From contig NZ_CP024768.1 in the NCBI RefSeq assembly GCF_011395035.1, positions 1,111,277-1,175,276 of the forward strand: a stretch of 64,000 bases of DNA, given 5' to 3'. The notes beneath the pieces are model-generated. The model was not told where the DNA came from, searched no databases, and saw only the letters and a program-made list of their open reading frames with translations. This DNA comes from Pantoea cypripedii. Lineage in GTDB: Bacteria; Pseudomonadota; Gammaproteobacteria; Enterobacterales; Enterobacteriaceae. This document shows, piece by piece, positions 9,097 through 16,593 of this stretch. The translations under genes were made by a program, and so were the position numbers. The number at the start of each line of letters is the position of its first letter. Within the stretch, counting starts at the first letter, position 1.

Positions 9097-9180
9097 ATGA
9101 AAATAATCCTGTGGATCATCGCTATCATCTTCATTGTTGGTCTGTTAACCATTACCGGCGTGTTTAAATTGATTTTCTGA
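9097..9180 (+). CDS. yohP: YohP-like 27-residue membrane protein
   Basis: The open frame is 27 codons, starting MKIILWIIAIIFIVG and ending GVFKLIF. It is almost entirely one transmembrane helix with a positive residue near each end. It matches, as I recall it, the E. coli small protein YohP in length and in both termini. YohP is a single-span inner-membrane protein of unknown role whose mRNA has been studied as a membrane-targeted transcript. AAAAGGAG lies upstream of the ATG and a hairpin follows the stop. The genomic neighbourhood differs from E. coli, as is common for such orphan genes. Confidence 0.8.
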   Translation: MKIILWIIAIIFIVGLLTITGVFKLIF

Positions 9181-9186
9181 CGCTTA

Positions 9187-9206
9187 CAGGCACCCAAGGG
9201 TGCCTG
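9187..9206 (+). terminator. Hairpin after yohP
   Basis: A 9-bp perfect stem CAGGCACCC/GGGTGCCTG with a two-base loop begins six bases after the yohP stop. The U-tract is poor. Confidence 0.6.
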
Positions 9207-9213
9207 TTGACGT

Positions 9214-9399
9214 TCATTCGGCTTTGGTAAAGGCAGGTGAGTGGGGACGCGAGACGGGTAAAATCACATCCCGCAGACTGAGCGGCTTTTGACACTCAGC
9301 ACAACAGGCACCGTGGTGGCTTTGCTGCCTGGTTTGTCGGGTACCGGGTAGCGTATAAAAAAATCGGACACACCCACAGCGGCTACAACGAATAGTCAT
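9214..9399 (-). CDS. Small zinc-ribbon-like hypothetical protein
   Basis: 61 residues. Two cysteine pairs, CSRCGC near residue 4 and CCAEC near residue 33, could form a zinc ribbon. The rest is short and basic. The ATG at 9399 has AGAGGA at good spacing; an ATG at 9405 sits on the ribosome site itself. I do not recognise the family. It is convergent with yohP and shares its terminator region. Confidence 0.55.
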   Translation of the reverse strand: MTIRCSRCGCVRFFYTLPGTRQTRQQSHHGACCAECQKPLSLRDVILPVSRPHSPAFTKAE

Positions 9400-9405
9400 C
9401 AGCAT

Positions 9406-9790
9406 TCCTCTTTACCTCCCTCCTGGAATGCTGAGATTTATCTCATTCATCTGATTAGTTCAATCGATAAATTTCATTAATTTATTTACGTTATCAACAA
9501 TGAAGCACAGATTGCTGAAAATTAAGTCATTTCCGGCGGGGATGGCTAAGAGAAGAGTGCACATTTTATCAATTTTCCCATCGCCCCTTCGTTTACCCCC
9601 GGTTCCGGCAACGTTTGGTCATTATGGTAAAATGGGCCATTCGCTTGTCGGACATTCCAGACAATACCTGGAGTGTTTCAGGAAACTTTTCACTAAACTT
9701 TTCAGACAGTAGCGTTAATTTTTGGGCAGTTGCCGGCCAGGATATCCGCAGCACTGCCGTCTTAAGGATTGTTTTACAGGAACCTTCGTT
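9406..9790. other. Intergenic region before pagP, no gene seen
   Basis: The stretch is AT-rich at its left end. One 70-codon frame (9500-9712) is open but has no ribosome site or protein-like pattern. The right end must contain the pagP promoter and leader. I could not pick out a PhoP box with confidence. Confidence 0.4.
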
Positions 9791-10363
9791 GTGAATCGGT
9801 ACATTTCGGCAGCCTGTGCAGGCTGTATTTTAACCCTCGGAAGCGCTTTTTCTGCCTCGGCATCTACCGCCACTCAGACTATCAAATCAGGCTGGAATAC
9901 CTTTACTGACAATGTGGCCGAGACCTGGTCGCAGCCACAAAATTATGATTTTTACCTGCCCGCCATTACCTGGCATAACCGCTGGACTTACGATCAGGAG
10001 CACATCGACAGGTACAACGAACGCCCATGGGGAGCGGGGGGCGGCGTATCACGCTGGGATGACAAAGGTAACTGGCATGGCCTGTACCTGATGGCGTTTA
10101 AGGACTCGTTCAACAAGTGGGAACCGATTGGCGGTTACGGCTGGGAAGCAACCTGGCGTCCGCTGAGTGATGATAATTTTCACCTCGGTGCCGGCTACAC
10201 GGCGGGTGTCACTGCCAGAGATAACTGGAAATATATCCCGATTCCGGTTTTATTGCCGATGGCTTCTATCGGATATGGCCCTGTTACCTTCCAAATGACT
10301 TATATTCCAGGCACTTATAACAATGGTAATGTCTATTTTGCCTGGTTACGATTTCAGTTTTAG
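9791..10363 (+). CDS. pagP: Lipid A palmitoyltransferase PagP
   Basis: PagP is an outer-membrane eight-strand beta-barrel that transfers palmitate from phospholipid to lipid A. About 190 residues: a signal peptide (to about residue 25, SAFSASA), then the conserved body with PAITWHNRW (catalytic His), DRYNERPWG, GNWHGLY and FKDSFNKWEP (catalytic Asp-Ser pair). The C-terminus YNNGNVYFAWLRFQF is typical and ends in Phe as barrel proteins do. The best start is GTG at 9791, preceded by AGGAA; an in-frame upstream extension lacks signal-peptide character. pagP-cspE adjacency matches E. coli. Confidence 0.92.
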   Translation: MNRYISAACAGCILTLGSAFSASASTATQTIKSGWNTFTDNVAETWSQPQNYDFYLPAITWHNRWTYDQEHIDRYNERPWGAGGGVSRWDDKGNWHGLYLMAFKDSFNKWEPIGGYGWEATWRPLSDDNFHLGAGYTAGVTARDNWKYIPIPVLLPMASIGYGPVTFQMTYIPGTYNNGNVYFAWLRFQF

Positions 10364-10513
10364 CGGATGAAGACGGATGGAAAGTGTGAAGGTTGGCGAA
10401 AAACACGATATTTATCACTTTTTCATCAATTCGCACTGGACAAATGTCACCGCAATTGCTGTACTAGACGCCGACACAGTTTAGTGTCCATTTTTCATGT
10501 AAAGGTAATATAG

Positions 10514-10723
10514 ATGTCCAAGATCAAAGGTAACGTTAAGTGGTTTAATGAATCTAAAGGATTCGGTTTCATTACTCCTGAAGATGGCAGCAAAGATGTA
10601 TTCGTACACTTCTCTGCAATCATGAGCAATGGCTTCAAAACTCTGGCTGAAGGTCAGCGTGTAGAGTTTGAAATCACTGACGGCGCTAAAGGCCCATCTG
10701 CTGCTAACGTTATCGCTCTGTAA
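10514..10723 (+). CDS. cspE: Cold-shock-family RNA chaperone CspE
   Basis: The 69-residue single cold-shock domain has both RNA-binding motifs, KGFGFI (RNP1, residues 16-21) and VFVHF (RNP2, 29-33). It is nearly identical to E. coli CspE, the constitutive member that acts in RNA melting and antitermination. A leader of about 70 bases precedes the gene and a strong terminator follows. Position after pagP agrees with E. coli. Confidence 0.95.
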   Translation: MSKIKGNVKWFNESKGFGFITPEDGSKDVFVHFSAIMSNGFKTLAEGQRVEFEITDGAKGPSAANVIAL

Positions 10724-10742
10724 GTTAACACGCAGAATTCTA

Positions 10743-10769
10743 AAAACCCGCCTGCTGGCGGGTTTTTTT
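10743..10769. terminator. cspE terminator
   Basis: The stem AACCCGCC/GGCGGGTT with loop TGCT is followed by a seven-T run. The mirrored A run on the other side may let it serve the small gene on the minus strand. Confidence 0.9.
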
Positions 10770-10866
10770 ATGCCTGCCACCAAATGATGGCCCAGGCGAT
10801 CAGGGCGAAAGTGCTGATGGATAATGCCAGCATTTCATCCAGGGTCCGTGGGATCATTCTCTTCAT
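10768..10866 (-). CDS. Small single-span membrane protein, 32 residues
   Basis: The frame MKRMIPRTLDEML... is followed by one hydrophobic helix ending AWAIIWWQA. AGGAGG stands seven bases before the ATG, a near-perfect ribosome site. The longer frame upstream to 10956 has none. I do not recognise a named family. The positive N-terminus before the helix suggests an N-in topology. It is convergent with cspE and divergent from the acetyltransferase. Confidence 0.6.
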   Translation of the reverse strand: MKRMIPRTLDEMLALSISTFALIAWAIIWWQA

Positions 10867-11070
10867 TGCATTGCCTCCTGTAGCATTCAGGCCAGCATGG
10901 CAAAGCAACATTAAGTCTGCCTTAAGCGCTGATGACAGGCGTATGACAGGGCACAAACTGCGGCGTCTCTCACAGATAATCTCTGTAACATCCCCATAAC
11001 AATCCTTACTTGCAGCTTTTTTGCTGACAACGCTATATAACAGCAGGAAATGGATTATTGAGGAGGCAGG

Positions 11071-11496
11071 ATGAATATACGTCAGGCACAGGCGAAAGAC
11101 AGTTTTGCTCTGAGTGCACTGCTGACCGAACTGGGTTATGCCGGCACTGAAGGGTTTATTGAGACACGATTAGCACAGCTTTGTAGCCATCCCGATGAAG
11201 TGCTGTTGGTGGCCGAGCATGGCACTCAGGTGCTGGGTTTTCTCTCGCTCCACTTTATCCCGCAACTGGCGCTGGCAGGTGATTTTGCCCGTATCAGTTA
11301 TTTCTGCATAGCGGAAGGTGAGCGCAGCAAAGGGAGCGGACAGCAGTTACTCAGCTATGCCGAGCAACTGGCGCGTGCGCGAGGCTGTGACCGCATGGAA
11401 GTGCACTGCCATGCCTCACGCCTTAAAGCTAACCAGTTTTATGCGCGCGAAGGGTATGTGGAATCGCCGCGTTATCACATCAAAGATTTGGCCTGA
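11071..11496 (+). CDS. GNAT-family N-acetyltransferase
   Basis: 141 residues forming a single GNAT domain. The acetyl-CoA site (motif A) reads ERSKGSGQQLL at about residues 90-100, and the C-terminal FYAREGYVESPRYHIKDL is the typical motif B end. The acceptor is unknown. GAGGAGG lies before the ATG. Its 3' end overlaps the 3' end of the convergent MocR-type gene by 17 bases, so expression of the two may interfere. Confidence 0.85.
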   Translation: MNIRQAQAKDSFALSALLTELGYAGTEGFIETRLAQLCSHPDEVLLVAEHGTQVLGFLSLHFIPQLALAGDFARISYFCIAEGERSKGSGQQLLSYAEQLARARGCDRMEVHCHASRLKANQFYAREGYVESPRYHIKDLA

Positions 11497-12835
11497 GGTT
11501 AATTTCGCGACCCGATGCAATCACCAGCGCGTCAGCAATACTGTCAAGTTGCTGCAATGGCAGCATGGCAGTGCTGACGCGAATGAATTGTTCGGCATTG
11601 ATGCTGTAGCGTTCACCGGGCACGGCGGCGATACCTCGGGCGGCGAGCGTAATCATGGCATATTGTTCTGACTCCACCGGAATATACAGACTGAGGCCAT
11701 CACGGTCGGCCAGCACCAGCCCGCGAGCCTGCAAGGCGTGCAGCAGCTTCTGGCGGCGCTCCCGATAGAGGGCTTTTGCCTGTGTGACTTGCTGTTGAGT
11801 GGTGGCGTCTGTCAGCATCCAGGCAACCGCATCCTGCAAAATTCGGCTGGTCCAGCTGACACCAAAATTACGCCATGCCTGAATTCGCTTCACCAGTTCA
11901 CCGGGGGCAGAAAGCACCGCCAGCCGCAGGTCCGGACCGTAGGCTTTTGAGAATGAGTGAACATGCACCACGCGCTCGGGAAAGTGGCATCCCAGGCTCC
12001 ACACCGGCCAGTGTGACAAATCGCCAATCCCGTCATCTTCCACAATCAACGTTTTGCTATTGGCCAGCACGCGCGCCAGCTCAGCGCTACGTTGCTGCGT
12101 CACCGTATGTCCGGTTGTTGAATGGGTGCGCGGTTGGTAGATAAACATCGCCGGTGATTTGTGTAAATGTGCCGCTAAGGCAGAGGGAATCGGCCCCTGT
12201 TCATCGCAGGGCAACGGCAGAATCTCCGCACCGATATTATCCAGCATATCCAGTAAACGTGTCGCGGTGGGATCTTCGAGCACCACCCGGTCGCCAGGAG
12301 ACAGCAGCGTTTGCACGATTAAATTCATCGCATCAAAACCGCCATCGGTTGAAAGCCATGCCTCTGCCGGATAAGGCCAGCGTGGCGTAATCGCCGCCAG
12401 CAACTGCGGTGAAATGGCTTCACGATGATAGCTATTCAACTGGGGTGACTGAAGGCCAGCCAGCATCGCCGGTTGCAGATCCGGTAACAGCGCCGGATCG
12501 GGGGAGGCCATGGCCAGATCGGCAAGGATGTTATCGCCGTAGTTGCCGATTTTTTCAAAACGAATGGGCCTCGGCATCACCGTATTGCCACACACCCACA
12601 CCCCACTGCGTCCTTTACCGGCCAGCACTTTCTGCTTTTTCAGCTGTGACCAGGCCGCCGATACCGTTGCCGGACTCACGCCCAACAGCTCCGCCAGCTC
12701 GCGTACCGCGGGCATTTGCATACCCACAGCAATCTGCCCATCACGAATTAATGTGGAAGCGGTAAGCGTAATGCCCTTCACCGACGCATCGGTAATTTGC
12801 GCGCTGAACCAGTCGATATCTACCGTTTGCGTCAT
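11480..12835 (-). CDS. MocR-type transcriptional regulator (GntR wHTH plus aminotransferase fold)
   Basis: 451 residues. Residues 1-85 are a GntR-type winged helix (MQMPAVRELAELLGVSPATVSAAWSQL; the wing ends near GRSGVWV). Residues 100-440 form an inactive fold-type I aminotransferase domain, with the PLP lysine in HSFSKAYGPDLRL. Regulators of this class sense an amine or amino acid through PLP and usually control a divergent operon; here that is the binding protein/amidase/ABC importer operon starting at 12973. Direct repeats in the 137-base interval fit the known mode of binding. The effector is unknown. Confidence 0.88.
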   Translation of the reverse strand: MTQTVDIDWFSAQITDASVKGITLTASTLIRDGQIAVGMQMPAVRELAELLGVSPATVSAAWSQLKKQKVLAGKGRSGVWVCGNTVMPRPIRFEKIGNYGDNILADLAMASPDPALLPDLQPAMLAGLQSPQLNSYHREAISPQLLAAITPRWPYPAEAWLSTDGGFDAMNLIVQTLLSPGDRVVLEDPTATRLLDMLDNIGAEILPLPCDEQGPIPSALAAHLHKSPAMFIYQPRTHSTTGHTVTQQRSAELARVLANSKTLIVEDDGIGDLSHWPVWSLGCHFPERVVHVHSFSKAYGPDLRLAVLSAPGELVKRIQAWRNFGVSWTSRILQDAVAWMLTDATTQQQVTQAKALYRERRQKLLHALQARGLVLADRDGLSLYIPVESEQYAMITLAARGIAAVPGERYSINAEQFIRVSTAMLPLQQLDSIADALVIASGREINLRPNL

Positions 12836-12845
12836 AAGAAAAACC

Positions 12846-12876
12846 TTTGTTCAGTAACAAAGAATTTATTGTTCAG
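12846..12876. promoter_or_regulatory. Candidate MocR operator: direct repeats of TTGTTCAG
   Basis: TTGTTCAG occurs at 12847-12854 and again at 12869-12876, 22 bases apart (about two helical turns). The first also lies in a palindrome TTTGTT-CAGT-AACAAA (12846-12861). Direct repeats are what MocR-class proteins such as GabR and PdxR are known to bind. Confidence 0.5.
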
Positions 12877-12972
12877 GTTAGTATTCCCGATTTAGTATCA
12901 AATTCAAGCACTATTTGCTGAATAACTAAACGCAGCTTGACTGCAATCAGATAGAACGGGGAAACAACAACT

Positions 12973-13932
12973 ATGGTAACCATCAGACTGGCGGTTCGTG
13001 ACTGGGATTACTTTACACCGCTGGCACTCGGCGACCTCAAGCCAGAAGGGTTTCAGCTGGAAATTGACCGCGTCGGTACGCTGGTTGATAACCTGGGTAA
13101 CAGCGATAAATACGATGCCGGTGAGGTTTCTTTCAGCCGTTATGCCCAGTCGCGTGCGAAAGGCGACACCTCACTGCTCGGTCTGCCACACTTTCTGATG
13201 CGTGGTTTTCGGCAGCGTTGCATCATCACCACCGCGGATAGCCCGATTACCACCCCGGCTCAGCTGAAAGGGAAAAAAATCGGTGTCACGGGCTGGCAGG
13301 ATTCCGGCAATACCTGGACGCGCACCGTGCTGCGTGAAGCAGGAGTCGGTATAGACGATGCATACTGGTTTGCTGGCCGCCTGACGGCGGAACATCCGAT
13401 TGTTGATCGCCTCGCTGGCTTTGGCCGTCCGGGACGCATTGAAGTGGCCCCTGGCGAACGCCCGTTGATCGAGCTGCTGAAAGCCGGTGAGCTGGATGCG
13501 GTTTTCACCCCGTTTATGCCGGAAGGTTTCTTCCTGCCGGAATCGGGTCTGCGTCAGCTACAGGTCGATTTTGCCAGTGCCGAGCGTGATTACTTTAATC
13601 GTGTGGGCTATGTGCCGGGGATTCATATTCTGGCGTTGAAACCCGCGCTGGCGCAAGAGCATCCGTGGCTGCCACAGGCGCTGAGTGAAATCATCGATCG
13701 TTCGTACCAGCTATGGATGAAGAAACGCGAGAAATACGCCGACACCACGCCGTGGTTACTGGATGATTTGCGACGTACCGCGCAGGAATTACCGGCCGAC
13801 TGGAATCAAAACGGATTTGCCGCTAACAAAAAGATGATTGCGGATTTTGCCAGTGAGTTGTTTGAACAGGGCTTAACCAAAACATTGCTGACGCCGGAAG
13901 CGATCTTTCCGGCGGCGGCTCAGGGGGAATGA
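12973..13932 (+). CDS. Substrate-binding-like protein without signal peptide (dihydroxyphthalate decarboxylase/NMT1-like fold)
   Basis: 319 residues of the periplasmic-binding-protein type II fold. Visible family features are the N-terminal RLAVRDWDYFTPLALGDLKPEG, LKGKKIGVTGWQDSGNTWTRTVL (the typical second-domain start) and LDAVFTPFMPEGFF. The pattern resembles proteins annotated 4,5-dihydroxyphthalate decarboxylase or NMT1/THI5-like. No signal peptide is seen, so it is probably cytoplasmic, either an enzyme or a binding protein. It is the first gene of the operon; its stop overlaps the first possible ATG of the amidase. Confidence 0.7.
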   Translation: MVTIRLAVRDWDYFTPLALGDLKPEGFQLEIDRVGTLVDNLGNSDKYDAGEVSFSRYAQSRAKGDTSLLGLPHFLMRGFRQRCIITTADSPITTPAQLKGKKIGVTGWQDSGNTWTRTVLREAGVGIDDAYWFAGRLTAEHPIVDRLAGFGRPGRIEVAPGERPLIELLKAGELDAVFTPFMPEGFFLPESGLRQLQVDFASAERDYFNRVGYVPGIHILALKPALAQEHPWLPQALSEIIDRSYQLWMKKREKYADTTPWLLDDLRRTAQELPADWNQNGFAANKKMIADFASELFEQGLTKTLLTPEAIFPAAAQGE

Positions 13933-13934
13933 TG

Positions 13935-14729
13935 ATGAAAGTAGCGATGGGACAATTTGCGGTCAGCCGTGAATGGCAGGAAAACGCCGATATCTGCATC
14001 GGCCTGATGAATAACGCGCTGGCGGGTGGTGCCGATTTGCTGGTGCTGCCGGAAGGCGTGCTGGCCCGCGATATTGCTGATCCGGATCTGGTGTTAAAAG
14101 CGGCCCAACCGCTCGATGGCCCGTTTCTGACGCAGATCCTCGCGGCCAGCAAAGGTAACCCGCTGACCACCATGATGAGCGTGCATGTGCCAACGGAAGG
14201 GCAGAAGGCGCTTAACGTGTTGATCGCTATTCGCAATGGCGAAATCATCGCGAAATACGAAAAACTGCACCTGTACGACGCCTTTGCCATGCAGGAATCA
14301 CAGCGTGTTAATCCCGGCCATGTCATCCCGCCGTTAGTTGAAGTGGCGGGGATGAAAGTGGGTCTGATGACCTGTTATGACGTCCGTTTCCCGGAGCTGG
14401 CACGCCGTCTGGTGCTGGATGGTGCCGATGTGCTGGTTCTGCCTGCGGCCTGGGTGAAAGGGCCGCTGAAAGAGATGCATTGGGAGCTTCTGACCACGGC
14501 GCGCGCGCTGGAGAACACCTGCTACATGGTGGCGGTGGGAGAGTGCGGCCCGCGCAATATCGGCAACAGCCTGGTTGTCGATCCCCTCGGTGTGGCGATT
14601 GCCAAAGCACCGGAGTCAGCTGCACTGGTATTTGCCGACCTCGATCCACAACGTATTGCCTATGCACGCAGCGTTTTGCCGGTCCTTGAGAACCGTCGCT
14701 TTGCTCGCCCTGAACTGAAAACACACTGA
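13935..14729 (+). CDS. ybeM: Nitrilase-superfamily amidase, YbeM-like
   Basis: About 264 residues of the carbon-nitrogen hydrolase fold with the full Glu-Lys-Cys triad: Glu in VLPEGVL (near residue 41), Lys in YEKLHLYD (about 111) and Cys in MTCYDVRFPE (about 146). It follows E. coli YbeM (predicted deaminated-glutathione amidase type) over its whole length (GQFAVS, HLYDAFA, GMKVGLMTCYD, LPVL.NRRFA). It also sits where E. coli has ybeM, between cspE and tatE. Three ATGs in a row (13929, 13932, 13935) follow AGGGGGA; the last has the best spacing. The operon context points to hydrolysis of an imported amide. Confidence 0.85.
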   Translation: MKVAMGQFAVSREWQENADICIGLMNNALAGGADLLVLPEGVLARDIADPDLVLKAAQPLDGPFLTQILAASKGNPLTTMMSVHVPTEGQKALNVLIAIRNGEIIAKYEKLHLYDAFAMQESQRVNPGHVIPPLVEVAGMKVGLMTCYDVRFPELARRLVLDGADVLVLPAAWVKGPLKEMHWELLTTARALENTCYMVAVGECGPRNIGNSLVVDPLGVAIAKAPESAALVFADLDPQRIAYARSVLPVLENRRFARPELKTH

Positions 14730-14749
14730 CAGCACTGGGAAATTGAAGA

Positions 14750-15637
14750 ATGAAAAAAATGACTCTCGCTATCGCGCTGGCTCTGGGCCTGTCGGCATCA
14801 TTCGCCCAGGCGGATGATGCGATTCCCACCCAGAAAGTTGACCAGGCGCTGCACGATCGTTTGCCTGCGGACATCAAAAGCGCCGGTAAAATGATCGCTG
14901 TGAACAACGGCTCTTTCCCTCCGTATGAGATCGTCAATGGTACGCACTCGATGGATGGCGCTTCCGCCGATCTTGCGGTGGCGCTGGGACAATTGCTGGG
15001 GGTGAAAATCGAACATGCCACCGTCAGCGGTTTGTCAGGTGTGTTGGCAGGGATTAATTCTGGTCGCTATCAGCTGGCGATTGGGCCGATTGGGGATTAC
15101 CCGGATCGTCAGGAGAAAGTTGATTTTATCGATTTTGTGCAGGAGTTCGTGGTATTTGGCGTACCCAAAGGCAATCCGGCAAAAATTAACGGCCTCGATG
15201 ATACCTGCGGTAAACGCATCGCGGTGATGGCGGCGGGCTCTGCGGAGCAGGTGATTCGTAAGCAATCGGATGCCTGTGTAGCGGCCGGTAAACCGGCAGT
15301 GGTGGTGCAGTCCTTCACGGACCAGCCTTCTTCGATTCTTGCGGTACGTTCAAAACGTTCTGACGCCTTCTTCTCATCACAGGCTCCGCTGACATATTTT
15401 GTCGAGCAGGCTAATGGTCAGCTGGAATTGTCCGGCAAGGGTCAGAAAAATGGCTTTGGTGATATCTTCCAGGGCACGGTGGTGCCGAAAGGTTCTGAGC
15501 TGGGTAACGTGGTGCTGGATGCGTATAAAGAACTGTTCAGCAACGGAACTTACGCTGTCATCATGAAGAAGTGGAAGCTGGACGGTAACATGTTGCAGGC
15601 TCCGGGCCGTAATCTGGCGCAAGGGGCGGCAAAATGA
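14750..15637 (+). CDS. ABC transporter periplasmic binding protein, polar amino-acid type
   Basis: 295 residues with a clear Sec signal peptide (MKKMTLAIALALGLSASFAQA, cleavage near 21). The mature part is an SBP_bac_3 (family 3) protein: FPPYEIVNG near residue 55, DLAVALGQLLGVK, GVLAGINSGRYQLAIGPIGDYPDRQ and a ligand-loop disulfide candidate (Cys pair near 157 and 176). The ligand is a small polar molecule, not further definable. It has its own ribosome site 20 bases after the amidase and overlaps the permease start. Confidence 0.88.
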   Translation: MKKMTLAIALALGLSASFAQADDAIPTQKVDQALHDRLPADIKSAGKMIAVNNGSFPPYEIVNGTHSMDGASADLAVALGQLLGVKIEHATVSGLSGVLAGINSGRYQLAIGPIGDYPDRQEKVDFIDFVQEFVVFGVPKGNPAKINGLDDTCGKRIAVMAAGSAEQVIRKQSDACVAAGKPAVVVQSFTDQPSSILAVRSKRSDAFFSSQAPLTYFVEQANGQLELSGKGQKNGFGDIFQGTVVPKGSELGNVVLDAYKELFSNGTYAVIMKKWKLDGNMLQAPGRNLAQGAAK

Positions 15638-16593
15638 GTGTAAACACCAACGATTCGCGAGCCAGGGATAAGGCCGACGTGCAGCTGCGCGACGTGGCTT
15701 TTGCCCGCAACGCGCCCACTTATGGACGCTGGGTCTCATGGATTGTGGTGCTGGTGATCGCTTCCAACTTTCTCTGGCTGGTGGCGACCAACCCAAACTT
15801 CGAGTGGACGGTGGTACTGAAATGGTTCACTGAAGGTTCGGTGCTGAAAGGGTTGCAGGTGACACTCGGGTTGACAGTGGTGTCGATGATTCTCGGCACC
15901 CTGCTGGGCCTGTTGCTGGCGGTGTGGCGTCTGTCGGAGAACAAGCTGCTGAGTGGCATCTCGTCGCTATACATCTGGTTCTTTCGCGGCACTCCGCTGC
16001 TGGTGCAATTGATCTTCTGGTATAACCTGTCAACGCTGTTCCCGACGTTGTCGATTACCGTTCCCTGGACCGGTATCACCTTTGCCAGCTGGAACACCAA
16101 TGATCTGATCACGCCGTTAACCGCAGCGATTGCCGGGCTGGCATTGAACGAAGCGGCCTATATGGCGGAGATCATTCGTGCCGGTTTGCTGTCGGTGGAT
16201 AACGGCCAGGTGGAAACCACCCAGGCTTTCGGCATGAGCCGCACGCGTGCGCTGCGTCGCATCATTATTCCGCAGGCCATGCGTTCCATCATTCCACCGA
16301 CCGGCAACCAGCTGATCAGCATGATCAAAGCCACTTCGCTGGTGAGCGTGATTGCGATGGGTGATCTGCTGTATTCGGTACAGGCGGTGTACAACCGTAC
16401 CTTTGAAATCATTCCGATGCTGATGGTGGCGGTGATTTGGTATCTGATCATCACCTCGATTCTGAATGTCGGTCAGTCGGCAATCGAACGTTACTACGCC
16501 CGTGGAACCAAACGCACGGTGGTGGCCACCAAACGCCGCAGCCAGGGTGACGATAGCCGTCAACGTACCCTGGTGCAGAAGGAGGATGTATGA
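15634..16593 (+). CDS. ABC transporter permease, His/Glu/Gln/Arg type
   Basis: 319 residues. A polar N-terminus of about 40 residues is followed by helices and the HisMQ-type permease core. The cytoplasmic EAA loop reads EAAYMAEIIRAGLLSVDNGQVETTQAFGM (about 170-200), where the ATPase docks. The C-terminus is long and basic (GTKRTVVATKRRS). The ATG overlaps the binding protein's stop and its own stop overlaps the ATPase start, so the three are translationally coupled. It is the single permease of the system and probably forms a homodimer. Confidence 0.88.
   Translation: MSVNTNDSRARDKADVQLRDVAFARNAPTYGRWVSWIVVLVIASNFLWLVATNPNFEWTVVLKWFTEGSVLKGLQVTLGLTVVSMILGTLLGLLLAVWRLSENKLLSGISSLYIWFFRGTPLLVQLIFWYNLSTLFPTLSITVPWTGITFASWNTNDLITPLTAAIAGLALNEAAYMAEIIRAGLLSVDNGQVETTQAFGMSRTRALRRIIIPQAMRSIIPPTGNQLISMIKATSLVSVIAMGDLLYSVQAVYNRTFEIIPMLMVAVIWYLIITSILNVGQSAIERYYARGTKRTVVATKRRSQGDDSRQRTLVQKEDV

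Noticed and set aside
9500..9712. 70-codon frame upstream of pagP
   Set aside because: No ribosome site, no recognisable family and it lies in the pagP leader region.
10010..10060. Possible frame problem in the G-rich tract of pagP (GGGGAGCGGGGGGCGGC)
   Set aside because: The protein stays in phase with E. coli PagP on both sides (DRYNERPWG to SRWDDKGNWHG), so there is no frameshift.
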